The notes under the pieces: generated by a model
What the model saw: only the letters and a program-made list of their open reading frames with translations
What the model was told of the DNA's origin: nothing
The model's database searches: none
Origin: Iris pallida
Lineage: Eukaryota; Streptophyta; Magnoliopsida; Asparagales; Iridaceae
Length of the DNA stretch: 64,000 nucleotides
Reading direction: 5' to 3'
Assembly: GCA_029216955.1 (NCBI GenBank)
Contig: JANAVB010003400.1
Span: 12,945,147 to 13,009,146, forward strand
Shown here: in pieces, positions 10,145-22,384 of the stretch
How positions within the stretch are numbered: the stretch's first letter is position 1
Layout: every line of letters starts with the position of its first letter
Program-made: the position numbers and the translations under genes

Positions 10145-11969
10145 ATGGCAACTGTGAAATTCACAAGTGAAGGCCAAGCCACAAACAGACCTCCACTGTT
10201 TGACGGCACAAACTACATTTATTAGAAAACACGTATGAGTTTCTTTCTGAAATCTCTTGATTTTGACTTATGGTCTGTGGTTATTGATGGCTATAAAAAG
10301 CCACCTTGTATAAATGTTGATGGAGTTTTAGCTGAAAAACCCCATGACAAATATACAGAGGAAGAAAAGAAAAAGGCCAGTCTTGACGCACGTGCTATTA
10401 ACGCTTTATTTTGTGCTTTAGACAGAACTGAATTCAACAGGGTGTCTACTTGCACAACATCAAATGAAGTATGGAAACTTCTCGAAGTAACCCACGAAGG
10501 AACAACACAAGTCAAGGAGTCAAAGATCAGCAGACTTACTCAGGAGTATGAGGCGTTCAAAATGAAGCCAAGTGAATCAGTCACTCAGATGTTTACAAGA
10601 TTCTTAGATATTATAAATCCTCTGTCCTCACTAGGCAAGGATTACAGTAACCATGAGAAGATTCGTAAACTTCTACGAGCCCTTACAAAGAACTAGATTC
10701 CAAAGGCTACAGCAATCATTGAAGGGAACAACCTCTCAATAATGTCTCTAGAAACACTCATGGGTAAGCTACTCACTCACGAGTTAGAACTTCAAGACTT
10801 TGAAGATGCTACACCAAAAAAAAAGTCAGAGAAGACGATCGCTCTCAAGGCTTAACATAGAAGAACCATCGAAGATGGTTCTGATGATAGCGACTCCGAC
10901 TCTGAAGATCAAGCTCTTCTGGTAAGAAAGTTCAAGAAGTTCATGAGAATTAACAGGAGAAGAAAAGACAGCAACAACAACAACAACGAAGAAGATCTTA
11001 TTTGCTACGGATGCAAGAAGAAAGGACACATGAAGAAAGATTGTCCCTCAGCATCATCATCAAAGAAAAACAGCAAATATGACAAAGGCTACCTGAAGAA
11101 ATCGACATCAAGAAAGTACGCTAACACAAGCATATGGCATAAAAGTGAAGCCAGCGACTCAGAAGATGAACAATCAGATGACGCTGTAAATGTGTACTTG
11201 ATGGCTTATGATCAGGTAATCACTAATCCTCTATTTGATCCTTATGATGATTTCACCTTTGAGCAACTAGGAGAGGCTTTCAGTGAACTGTTATATGATT
11301 ACAGAAAACTACGTAGTAAATATGAAACCTCTAAGAAGGTACTCAAAGAGTACAAAGGTGAAATATGAAGACTTACCGACCTACTAGATCAGGTTAGAGA
11401 TAATGACTCTTCAAATGAGTCTGGTGAGCTTTCTTCTATTAAATTGTTGTTACACGAGACTGTTAAGCTATCCGAAGAAAAAGACCGTACTATTATCCAG
11501 TTAAAGGAAGACCTATCTAAGGAGAGAAAGAGTCTCCAGTGTGCACAGGTCAGATTAGAATCACTCACATCTGACTATACTAGATTATATGACACTTCCA
11601 AAAAGTTGGAAATTAGTTTAGAAAAATGGCCTGAAGTTGTTGCTTCCAATTCTAACACGTGTCAATTACCGAATCATCGGAACACGCCCAACACTGTCAG
11701 ACCAAACCATACTAAGACTATGCCCAAGAAGACTAATAGGCATGCATTCTTCTATACTAGAAAACCAAAACCTACCAATCATGCACCTCACACTACTTTC
11801 AACACTCAACATGCTGAATGTCATTATTGTGGCCTCATTGGTCATATATCTTCTGCATGTAGAATCAGAAAGTTAGTAGATTTAAATATTTATACACGGA
11901 TACCGAAAACTAACCAGTCAGGACCCTACAAGAAATGGATACCAAAAGTTTCATCTGTAAATTGTTTTG
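10145..11969 (+). pseudogene. Sirevirus gag pseudogene
   Basis: The ATG at 10145 is the first one after the primer site and opens the typical gag N-terminus (PPLFDGTNY). One frame then runs through a gag domain (10235-10693), a zinc knuckle CYGCKKKGHMKKDC at about 11000-11045, an acidic and coiled-coil region, and a second knuckle CHYCGLIGHISSAC near 11819-11861. In-frame stops lie at 10223, 10694, 10853 and 11366. Several sit where the family has Trp or Gln and fit single C-to-T or G-to-A changes. Gag would form the virus-like particle. A frameshift near 11970 leads into the protease. Confidence 0.88.
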
Positions 11970-11972
11970 TAG

Positions 11973-14900
11973 GTGGGACACCCTTCACATGCTAGGAGCA
12001 AATGGATCCTCGACAGCGGTTGCTCACGGCACATGACCGGTGACGCTTCATTATTCGCAACACTGTCGAAGAGGAATAAAGAAGGATACGTCTCCTTCGG
12101 TAATAATTTGAAAGGGTACATAATCGGTATCGGTGACATTGGTAAGGCTCCCTATCCAGTGATTAAAGATGTTTGTCTTGTTACCGAGTTAAAACATAAT
12201 CTGCTTAGCATAAGCCATTTAGCTGATCACGGTTATGACATTAACTTCGTAAAAGATAAATGTACTGTTATTGATAGTTCAACTGGCAGTACTATATTTG
12301 AAGGTATTAGGGAAGACAATATATATGTATTCTATTTGTTAGAAGATGCTAACACAGCAGGTAGATGTTTGATGGCCAAAAGTATTGAGAGTCAACTATG
12401 GCATATGAGACTCGGTCATGCAAACATGGATACAATTGCAAGATTATCTACAAAGAAGTTGGTACGCGGCTTACCAGATATTTCTTTCAAGAAGGATACG
12501 GTATGTAGTGAATGTGAAAAGAACAAAGCTACCAAATCCGCATTCAAATCCAAGAACGCTGTAAGTACCACTAGACCTTTACAATTGTTGCATTGGACTT
12601 ATTTGGGCCCAGCAGAATTGCTAGTCTAGGTGGTAAGTTATATGCATTTGTCATTATAGATGATTTTTCTAGATATACATGGGTTTATTTTCTTGCACGC
12701 AAGAATAATGCATTATCAGAATTCGTCACCTTTTGTAAGAAAGTACAGAATGAAAAAGGGTTCATGATTACTCGCATTCGTAGTGATCATGGCGGCGAAT
12801 TTGAGAATGCAGAATTCAAGCAATTTTGTGACACACACGGTTATCTACATGAATTCTCTTGTCCTAGGACTCCACAACAAAATGGAGTTGTGGAATGTAA
12901 GAACAGAACTCTATCTGAAATAGCTAGAGTTATGTTAAACCAGTTTAGTCTACCTAGATATTTATGGGCTGAAGCTGTAAATACAGCATGCTATATTCTC
13001 AATAGGGTTCTTATTTGACCTATATCGAAGAAGACTCCCTATGAATTATGGTTTGATAGAACACCAAATGTTTCTTATTTTAAAATCTTTGGTTGTAAAT
13101 GTTTTTTCTGAATACCAAAGATAATTTGAGTAAATTTGATGAAAAGGCCGATAAAGGTATATTTTTAGGTTATGCAGCAAAGAGCAAAGGATATAGAGTC
13201 TTCAATAAAAGAACCATGATCATTGAAGAATCTATTAACGTCAAGTTTGATGAGCTAAATCAACACTTAGACGATGATGACAATGAAGACATAATCGTAC
13301 CAAGTACACTACTGCAAAACCTTCACACAAAGATACAGAACCATCACATCAGGCATCAGATGAACCTTCAAGCAAAGAAGCCGGAACTAGCAATCTTGAG
13401 ACTACACCAAAAGAGATGAGATTCTTGGCTAGTCATCCAAAGGACTTGGTAATTGGTGAGATTATCAAGGGTGTAAGTACTCGTTCCTCTAATAAAGATA
13501 TAACTTCTTGTGTTGCTTTTTTCTCGCAGTTTGAACCCAAAAATATTGATGAAGTATGTAGTGATAATTTTTGGTTAGATACTATGCAAGAGGAATTAAA
13601 CCAATTCGAACGGAATCAAGTTTGGGAACTTGTTCCCAAGCCTATTGATCATCCGGTCATTGGCACCCGATGGGTATTCCGAAATAAACTGAACGAGAAT
13701 GGTTTAGTGACTCGTAATAAGGCTCGACTCGTAGCTCAAGGATACAATCAGAAAGAAGGTATCGACTACGATGAGACTTATGCCCCAGTTGCGAGATTAG
13801 AATCCATTCGCATGTTATGTGCATTTACATGTTTTCATAATTTTAAATTATTTTAAATGGATGTCAAAAGCGCATTTTTAAATAGTTTTATAAAAGAAGA
13901 GGTTTATGTAGCTCAACCACCCGGTTTTACTGATTTTAAATTTCCTGAATATGTTTTCAAGTTAAAGAAAGCTTTATACGGTTTGAAACAAGCCCCCCCG
14001 TGCTTGGTACGATCGTCTAAGCACTTTTCTACTTGATAACTGTTTTTCAAAGGAAAAGGTTGACACTACTTTGTTTATAAAGTCTTTGAATAATAATATT
14101 CTTTTGATTTAAGTCTTTGTAGATGATATTATCTTTGGATCTACTGATGAATCTCTTTGTCAAGAATTTTCAAAGTGTATGCAGAATGAGTTTGAGATGA
14201 GCATGATGGGAGAGCTGAAATTCTTTTTCGGACTGCAAATCAAACAAACCAACAATGGAACGTTCATAAATCAAGCAAAGTACACAAAGGATCTATTAAA
14301 GAAGTTCGACATGGAAGCAGCAAAACCTCTTAGCACTCCAATGGCGACTTCAACCAAGCTTGATATTGATGAACAAGGCAAACCTGTCGACATACGTAAG
14401 TATCGAGGTATGATCGGTAGCTTACTATATTTAACTGCTAGTCGACCAGACATTATGTTTAGTGTTTGCTTATGTGCACATTTTCAAGCTAATCCTAAGG
14501 AATCACATTTGTGCGCAATTAAGCGTATCTTTCGATACCTTAAAGGCACTTCTTCTGTCGGTTTATGGTATCCCAAAACTACGTCGTTTGACCTAACCAG
14601 TTATTCCGATGCTGATTTTGCCGGATGCAAAGTAGATAGAAAAAGCACTAGCGGCACATGTCATTTCCTAGGAAAAGTTCTAGTCTCTTGGTTTAGTAAA
14701 AAGTAAAATTTTGTTGTATTATCAACAACCGAGGCTGAGTATATCGCCGCAGGACGTTGTTGTGCACAAATTTTGTGGATGAAACAAACTTTAGAAGACT
14801 ATAGATTGCATTTTACACACATAACCATTTTCTGTGACAATACTAGTTCTATTAATTTGACTAAGAATTCAGTATGTCACTCTCGTACTAAACATATCGA

Positions 14901-15069
14901 GATTCGACATCATTTTCTTAGAGATCATCAACAAAATGGAGATATAGACCTTGTATACATAGACACACAAAATCAATTAGCTGACATACTCACAAAACCT
15001 TTAGCGAAAGATCGTTTCAATTATTTACGTCGAGAATTAGAAATTTTAGATATCAATAATATTAATTAA
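11973..15069 (+). pseudogene. Sirevirus pol pseudogene (protease, integrase, RT, RNase H)
   Basis: The order is Copia. The aspartic protease core DSGCSRHMTGD is near 12010. The integrase zinc region (HMRLGH, CSEC) is at about 12400-12510. The integrase catalytic core with MDLFGP, SDHGGEF and VVEC.NRT lies at 12593-13018. RT starts at about 13416, with the ARLVAQGYNQ block and VDDIIFGS near 14118-14142. RNase H continues to 15069 with STTEAEYIA and KHIEIRHHFLRD. Damage: frameshifts near 12590 and 13100-13415, an expanded C run near 14000 inside RT, and stops at 13016, 13854, 14110 and 14704. Protease and DDE residues are still readable, but the Arg after the catalytic Glu is Cys. Confidence 0.9.
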
Positions 15070-15397
15070 TTTTGTTTTATTAATTATTTATTCGATACCC
15101 ATAAACTGTTTTCGAGACAAGCCTAAAAAGAGTCTGTCTGTCACCACGACTACGGTCGAAGCGAAGCGGTATTTAAGAGTTCTCCGGTGAACCTCCGTTA
15201 GTTGGTACAGTACTCCTACAGCTAATCTGAAACAGATGCTGAATAAAGAATATTAATTTGTAAAATAATATTAATTATATTACTTTGAGATTTAAAATTA
15301 CTAAACTTTGAATTAAGCATTTGAAATGAATTAATAAAAAAGAATGTGGCCTCTTTTGAATTATTTTTAATATATATATAGCCAGGCAACCCTTGGC
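15070..15397. other. Spacer between Sirevirus pol and the 3' promoter-like module
   Basis: AT-rich, with no reading frame recognised. It ends in a short TATATATATA stretch around 15371-15380. Confidence 0.4.
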
Positions 15398-15458
15398 GAA
15401 TTCGGCCCGAGTTCGGTCCGAATTCGGCCAGAGTTCGGCTGGGTATATATATATATAC
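15398..15458 (+). promoter_or_regulatory. Candidate internal promoter ahead of the Sirevirus 3' ORF
   Basis: Four tandem TTCGGCC/TTCGGTCC words spaced by about 10-11 bp (15398-15440) are followed at once by a TATATATATATATA tract (15443-15458), about 250 bp before the ATG of the 3' ORF. The same repeat words stand upstream of the TATA box in the element's LTR. This suggests a duplicated promoter module for a separate transcript, which is inference from the shared motif. Confidence 0.4.
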
Positions 15459-15703
15459 CAGCACCAACCCGAGGCTTCCTTCTTCTTCATTCTTCCCCAC
15501 ATCATCATAACAGCAGCAGCGCGCCTCCGAAACCCTTGCTTCTTCTCCATCATTGTTCTTCCAATCCTTGTGGAGTTTCTCGTTAAAACTTTAGATTCGT
15601 GCGGAGATCGTCATCCTCTACAACATATCCAATTCTTGGAAGGTATAATCCCTTCTTTCCTCCACTTTTCAATACTTAGGATTTCTAGAAATTTTGGGAA
15701 AGA

Positions 15704-16978
15704 ATGCCTAAGTTCAATCCCTTCAAGAGGAAGAAGACCAATGCCAGTAAAGAGGCATCTTCTTCAGATCCACATACGGATTGCCTCTTTTTTTCGGTCC
15801 AATCGGACGATGGTGCGTCGGATGAGTTTAACTTTAAAACTTCCGATCAAGCTTTATTGTGGTACGCCGATTTTATCATACGTACTATTTGCACCGGATC
15901 GCCGATTAAGTGGACTGTCTTTCCAGATCACCGCCCTTACTTTGAGGCATTAGGGTTACAACATTTTGTCATCTTATAATTCCCCATTGTCACTAATGCC
16001 ATTAGATTATTCTATTATAATTTCGTGTTAGATACTTTTACAGTGAGGACACGTGTCGGAAGAATTGATATCGAATTCACTGATGAAACGTTAGCAGAAA
16101 TACTTGGTATCCCAAATGAAGGTGCCCCGCTAGATGACATCACTGATTTTGATTTCCCCGATGGCACGACACTCGTTAGTTTCAAGAATAAACTTTGTGC
16201 GCCCGCACGCGTTCATCCTGGAAAGTTCAAGGCTAATAACTTGAACTTGTTTAACTACGAATTACATCGCATCATCTATTCTACCTTACTTCCAAAATCC
16301 ACTTCCAAAGATGATGTCACTGCACTTGAACTTTCTGCTCTTTATCATATTCTTAAGGGGATTCCTTTTTCTGCCCCTAAGACTATCATTCAGATGATGG
16401 GTAGATGTCGCGGGAGAGACCGTAACCTATCTTATGCGATGCTTATTCCTCAAAATTTTCAAAGATTTGATATTGATCTATCTACTTGTGCTGTCGACCC
16501 CGAGCCTAAGTTTCTCAAACTATTTCATCGCAGCATTGCATCTGTTCCTCCACCTACTGCACCTACTCCTCCTGCACCTACTCCTACAGCACCTGTTCCT
16601 TCTTATTCATACCCTATAACTTTTGAGGGTATTCATCAACACTTATCAGATCTGCAGTCTTTTTATGTTGAGACCTCTAGGGAACATGAGTTCCGTGATG
16701 TTACTCGGTTCCAGGCGAATGCCAACTCCTTCGCCGATCTGTGGTTTGCATAGACGGGTCATTCTACTAGCTCTCTACCTCGAGACCCTTCTGTTTCTGT
16801 CTACCGCATTGACGACGAGGCGGTTCACTCTCTGTTCCAGCCAGGGAACGCCTATGATTGGTATCGTACCGCTGGCGCCACTCCTTATACTTCTGGCGCT
16901 GGTACTTCTAGAGCTGGTCCTTCTGGACATGCTGGAGCTGCAGCTGATTACGTTGATGATAATGATGATGAGTTTTGA
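15704..16978 (+). pseudogene. Sirevirus extra 3' ORF (env-like position, unknown function)
   Basis: A single frame starts at ATG 15704 (FNPFKRKK) and ends at TGA 16976-16978, about 424 codons. It is interrupted only by stops at 15977 and 16751. The middle part reads VRTRVGRIDIEFTDE...ILGIP, the sort of domain annotated as 'putative plant transposon protein' in plant retroelement ORFs. A Pro/Thr/Ala-rich hinge (PTPPAPTPTAPVP) follows near 16560, and the tail ends in an acidic DDNDDEF. I see no signal peptide, no membrane span and no coiled coil, so an envelope role is not supported. Frame conservation over 1.27 kb with no indel suggests it was under selection until recently. Confidence 0.7.
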
Positions 16979-17510
16979 GATGTTAGATATTACGACTGTT
17001 ACTTTTTGTCTTATGTTTACTTGGAAATGCTCCGATATTCCAAGATTTTATCAGTACTTTTTTAGTTATTATCAGCACTTTTTCTATTATGTGACTATTC
17101 ATAGAATGGTTTTTGATTATGCCTCAGTTTTGGCATCTTAGTCTATTATTCAGCACTTTATTTGTTTCAGTTTTTATTCTAGCACTTTATTAAATACTGC
17201 CTGTGACAAATACATGCCTGTGTTGTGTTCTCTAGACTATCTGTTTTCTTTTACTGTTTATACTATGCCTGTAAAGATTATTCATATATTTTTTATTGTG
17301 TTTCTTCACTGTTTGTTACTTATGCATTTATTGCGGGGGAGCTTTCTCTTTTGCAATTATTTTACTAAGTGACAACGGGGGATAAATAAGGATCTAACAT
17401 TTTTGTGAATACAGGTTATGAACAATTTCCTTTTTGATTACTATTTTGAATTGATTCCAAGCTTAGATGTTATATCGGCAAGGTTTGTCAATTATCAAAA
17501 TGGGGGAGAT
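16979..17510 (+). other. Sirevirus 3' untranslated region with polypurine tracts
   Basis: T-rich DNA with three G-rich purine words: GCGGGGGAG near 17333, CGGGGGATAA near 17377 and AAAATGGGGGAGAT at 17497-17510. The last one abuts the 3' LTR and is the functional polypurine tract by position. Repeated tract-like motifs are known in Sireviruses. Confidence 0.65.
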
Positions 17511-18584
17511 TGTTGGCCCATTGGTCATGGTCAAACCTGATTTTAATAATTGATCAAACTCTGTCTCGATATAAATGCAAGTCAACTCAGATGTTTACCT
17601 ATGACGTTTTGGATACTGCTCAACAATGGATATCAACAATGTTCAAGACTGAAGCCGTTTGCCATTCAGAATGTACTTCCTGTTAAGCAATGTAATTTTT
17701 CATTTTATTGAATCTAGGAATACATTGTACACCGAGTCGTACTGGCAAATAGGCTATCCGAAAATATTTTTCAAAACCATCCTATTTCTTTACAAATGAC
17801 CTACGTTTTGAAAAACATTCTTTTTACAAAAAGCTTCTGAAGGATTTTTCAAAAAGCCAAAATTTATTTTCTCCAAAAATAAACTGGCAGAACCCATGGA
17901 GAACTCGGCCCGAGTTCGGCCATTTGGAACGTTAGTGAACGTTGGGTTTTTAAACTTGGTCATCCTTCAATTACGGTTTGTTACATAGAGTTCTGTCCGA
18001 ATTCTGTCCGAATTCTGTCAGAGTTCTGTCTTTGGAAAAACTATAAATAGAGAAGTATTTCGATCATTTCAAATCACCAATTCACTTTCAATCTCTTCTC
18101 TTCCTGAGCTTACATTCTTCCAAAGAGTTCTAAAAAGCTTTCATTTTCAAATTCCAAGCCAGTTACAATCCTCAAGTCGATTTGCCAGTGCGGTACGGTT
18201 TAGAAGTTTCAGAGCAATTGTAATCAGAGGCTTGATAGAAGATTCAACCCTTCAAAATTGAAGTTGGTCGAGTTCTTCGTATCAAAGCTCGCGTCTGTAG
18301 AAGTTGCAAGGACTTCGTATGAAAACTTGTAGGATTTTCCAATAGTAGATTCAACTGGAAGCTAGAGTTCTTTCGATTGGACTAGTCCTCACAAGAGGGA
18401 AACCAGTATAAATCTCGGTGTTTGCGTTTGCCTTCTGATCACTTTTAATTTTTGTCATTTACTTTTTGTGATTATTATTATATCTGTGATCTAACTGCTA
18501 ACAAGTTTTTAATTAGCAATATTTCGCTGCCTACTCTATTCACCCCCCCTCTAGAGTATTCTGCTTTACGATTTTGTTCCTACA
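17511..18584 (+). repeat. 3' LTR of the Sirevirus
   Basis: It begins TGTTGGCCCATTGG and ends GTTCCTACA, 1074 bp, colinear with the 5' LTR. By eye the pair differs at a few percent of positions, mostly transitions, plus the missing repeat units. Confidence 0.9.
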
Positions 18585-18589
18585 GTAAC

Positions 18590-21119
18590 AGTAAAGAAAA
18601 TATCTATAAAATGAAGGATAATTACCATAACCATCTAAGTACAAATATGCAGTTGAGGACAATCCTAATACCATGCCGAGCGTACTGGCAATCACCCATG
18701 GCACCGTGCTGTGATATCGATGGACAAACGAGTAAACAAAGTTATAGCTCTGCTATAGAGACCATGACCACGAGTAAAATAACCAAGTCCCAAATATGGA
18801 AGCACGATCATGAGTCTAGACGGCCGGATATTTCGGTGGAATCTTCCCCTCCAGTGCTCTAAACTATCCAGTCATGTCACGTATAAATTATGTACTAGTA
18901 ACAAGTCACGCGATCTAGTACTACATGCTATCACAAAGTCCATAGCCACGAATATCTCATGTCAGACTCCGTATCATATCATTATCATCCATAGTATCTG
19001 TGTCCTGTGGTCCATCATGTCAATGAACACGACATAATGCATGCAATGCCTAATGTCGATATACAATGTCAAGAAAATAACATCGGCATCCGAATACGAT
19101 ACATACGCTAAATACCGACCAATTCTACATCATGATAATACTGAATGAGAATAATACAACAATAAAAAGAAAAAGACAGTAAACCATAATATTGGTAAGG
19201 TACACTTGCCTGTAACCTCTGACTGCATGTATGTCTAACCAACTCCAAAGTCCTCGCTATTCCCGTCACGTCTACCTATAATAAATATTCTATTATTAGT
19301 AACTCATTACCACTCATTTTATATAAACTTACCTTATATAGACCATAATAATATAAGTTTACCAAACTAGTCATATTAAGTATTCTACACAATATAACAT
19401 ATATGTCAATAATTCTATCCATGAAAATAATATATTAACAACATAAAATATTACTTTTAGTTTTGAAAAAATATCTATAAATATTTTATAATATTATTTA
19501 TCATATTTTATTGGTTGAAAAATAAAAATCCCAAACCCTATATTGATTTTATAAGAATATTCCTATGCTTTGTTTATGATTTGAGTCTCTAAACAAATAT
19601 TTATTAAATAAAAATAATTTTGAAAAATAGCAAAAAAAGGTAAAAATATATTTTTATCATCAACTCATGCACAATAATTAATTTGGTTATGGCATATGAA
19701 GTTTCAAATGATTGGACACGTAGAACTCATGGATTTTGGTATTTTGGTATTTTGATATTACGATAAAATGTCCGAATTTTTAATAAATAGAGAATAAACC
19801 AAAATGCTCCAAAAGTATATGCGTTGTAAAGCTTAGGAAGTATAGTTTTTTAACAAAAATATATAGAAGGTCTAAGTGGCCCAAACATAGATGAAAATTG
19901 GCTCACAACAGATCTGATTTATTCTAGACACATGTTCGTAGAACAGATGCCCCGACCAAACCGTTTAGAACTGTATGGGTGGCCTATTGGACATAAAAAT
20001 AGACACAGAGATCTTTTTATTAGTTTTAGTTTCATGAAAAGATGAGATCGGAAAGTATACGAAACCTTAGATGCAAAATAGCATACATGTTAGAACAAAT
20101 TTAGACTTGGATTACGGACTTTGGAAGACTTGTAGGGCTATTTTGATGTCCTATAAGAGGTTGTGAACGTGTGGAGATAGAATTGTAGAGGGTCATGTTA
20201 GTTTCACAATGAATATTCGTAGAGCATCACGGGAGGTCGAAAAGGGGTCGAATCTATCGTTACGCCACAAGGTGTTACGGCTGAATTGAACTGGGAGGGG
20301 GTTTCGGGTTTTTGCAATGGATGGGGAGAGGGCCTACAATTTGTGAAGGTTAAAATATAAGAATATGAGGTTTATTTGTTAGGGTTCATATGGCTCCTGT
20401 TTGGATTTATTTGATTGAGGTTTGGGCCTCCAATCTTTAACTATGGCAAGGTGGGTCTAGTGGGTTTCCATATTTGGATGGGTTGATTGGTTGAGTCAAA
20501 GATGCAAGGATTTAAGGCACATGTTGCACTTAATTTGAATTAATCAATCTAATATGGTTCCACTATGGGTTGGCAACCTACGATGGTCTCCATTAAGTTG
20601 GGTTGACTAGGGTTAAGTCCCGAAAATAATTCTAATTGATTTTAACACCAAAATTGTACTATGTGGATCTTATGTGCCATTTAAAAATAATTAGCACATT
20701 GGAACTCAATTGAGTGACAGACCATTAGCATGTGGGTAGTAGGCTCGAAATGGGTTAAAACCATATTAACCATATATTGGATCAAATGATTTGGATCGGA
20801 GTTAGACCTTAATTGTTATTTAAAAAACTAGTCAAATTCTACTAGAGACTAAAATGACTATTTTACCCCTAAAGTTGTACATGAAAAATAAAGCACAAAA
20901 AAATATGTTTGGATGGGACATGATATATCAAACTGAAGGTGGACTCGTCTAGAATATGAATATGGATCTAATTTTGAGAATAAAATAATTGTTGTGCTTC
21001 AAAAATTAAAACTACGGTAAAGCACTGCTCTAGTTATTATTGACTTTAAAATATAATTAAATATTAAATATCCATATAAAATAATTAAAAATATTATCGA
21101 AAAAATAAGGAAGCTTACA
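18590..21119 (-). repeat. Tekay-1 LTR, right fragment
   Basis: This continues the LTR begun at 8536 after the Sirevirus and its duplicated GTAAC. It ends ...AGCTTACA on the plus strand, which is the TGTAAGCT start of the LTR on the minus strand. Directly beyond it (21120-21150) the minus strand reads a purine-rich AAGATGGGTAGG tract after an ACGAAATTTT stretch, the standard 3' end of a Tekay/Del element. So this is the 3' LTR of a minus-strand element. No host gene is seen inside. Confidence 0.75.
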
Positions 21120-21174
21120 ACCTACCCATCTTAGAAAATTTCGTCTCAAAATTAAAATAACACTAATATGCAAA

Positions 21175-21700
21175 AATCTATAACACAAGATTAAATAAGC
21201 TAAAACTTACCAGAATTTCCAAATAGATGGGGATATCGCTCCCGCATGGAATCTTCTCGCTCCCAAGTAAATTTTCCTGGAGAATGATGCTTCCATGCAA
21301 CCCGAACCAATCTAATCGTCTGCCCTCTAAACATTTTTTTACTAGTATCCAAGATACTAACCGGTTGCTCATCGCTTGATAAACTGGGTCCCACTGTAAT
21401 CTCAGAAGGATCGACCACATGACTGGAACCAGTCATATATCTCCTCAATCGTGAGACATAGAATACATCATGCACTCCCTCTAATTATGAGGGTAATGGA
21501 AGACGATACGCCACTCCTCCTGCATGCTCTATAATGTCGAAGGGTTACTAATCTAGATGTAAGGCTTCTAACAAGGATATTAAATCTCTATCTATGACTA
21601 ACCGTGGAAATAGAATAATTATAATCCATCCGTACTCTATCAATCCTTAAATCTATACTATATTCATATAAGTTACATCACCAACTTCTATAGTAGTTCT
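21175..21700 (-). pseudogene. C-terminal end of Tekay-1 pol (integrase tail/chromodomain-like)
   Basis: On the minus strand the frame reads HDVFYVSRLRRY, then EQPVSILD and VRVAWKHHS...FTWERED.MRERYPHLF, the well-known tail of Tekay/Del Gypsy integrases. Upstream the match continues with a stop at the DIIEHAGGVAYRL block (about 21490-21545) and a very decayed VGD..Y...GLIEYG block near 21625-21690. It is the same domain that ends Tekay-2 at 63290-63440. A stop lies just after LPLPS, and the frame is broken further upstream. Confidence 0.8.
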
Positions 21701-22351
21701 ATTAGTGATCCACTCCTTTCTACCTATAAGCAATCTATACAATTCTTATAAGTATGCCTATCTGCGGGGTAAAGGTCAAGGCTGAACTAGACGGCTACAT
21801 AAACGTATTGATCATCCTTCTAGTCCTATCCCTTTATACGTTATTTCAAGACTAGTCTTACAATATATAGATATGATTGTCCATTCTACTAAGATCTTCT
21901 TACTCTATCTAACACACTTAGAATACTAACCATCTTGATAATATCGTTAGATAATAATTTCTCTAGTTCCTTTAATCTAGGCCTAATCTTAGGCAAAAGG
22001 CAACAAGATTCAGTCTAATGATTCTATGATTGCTTGTTGGGGTTAGGCTTTATACTGTAATATACTCTAAATTATGCTACCTTAGAGGTCATACATCTCG
22101 ATTCCAATCAGTTCATCTACTTATATGGCTTGGATTTTCTCCAATTGTCACTCCTAGCAATATTGTATTTTTATGCTAAAATATGGTCTGCTATGTCTTA
22201 AACCCTTTATGATTGTCTACTAGATGATGGGATGCTAATGCTAGATAATGATTACATATGATACCTTGACAACCACTTATCTATTGACTAATGTTCTAGT
22301 CATGGCTGTTAATAGGTCCTTTCAAGCTATTACTCATAAGTAAATGGTAGT
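21701..22351 (-). other. Tekay-1 internal DNA, too decayed to read
   Basis: Earlier integrase sequence is expected here on the minus strand, but no motif is legible. The last five bases, GTAGT (22347-22351), are the target-site sequence of the Tat element, so Tekay-1 should resume beyond the right edge of the window. Confidence 0.35.
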
Positions 22352-22384
22352 TGTAGAAGCATGGAAAAGAACAGGAAAATCCAT

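Larger units (their letters stand above)
8960..18589 (+). mobile_element. Sirevirus (Copia, SIRE/Maximus-type) retrotransposon with its target duplication
   Basis: LTRs lie at 8965-10061 and 17511-18584, flanked by the 5-bp duplication GTAAC (8960-8964 and 18585-18589). Between them are an initiator-Met tRNA primer site, gag, protease-integrase-RT-RNase H in the Copia order, an extra 3' ORF and a polypurine tract. The gag start motif RPPLFDGTNY, the long coiled-coil gag and the extra ORF after RNase H fit the Sirevirus lineage. The insertion lies inside a Tekay-1 LTR. All genes carry stops or frameshifts, so the copy is dead. Confidence 0.92.

Noticed and set aside
15704..16978. A viral-type envelope gene in the Sirevirus
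   Set aside because: The position fits, but no signal peptide, membrane span or cleavage site is visible; described only as an extra ORF.
18452..19037. Plus-strand frames across the Sirevirus/Tekay-1 junction
   Set aside because: They span the LTR end and target duplication, contain no domain and arise by chance.
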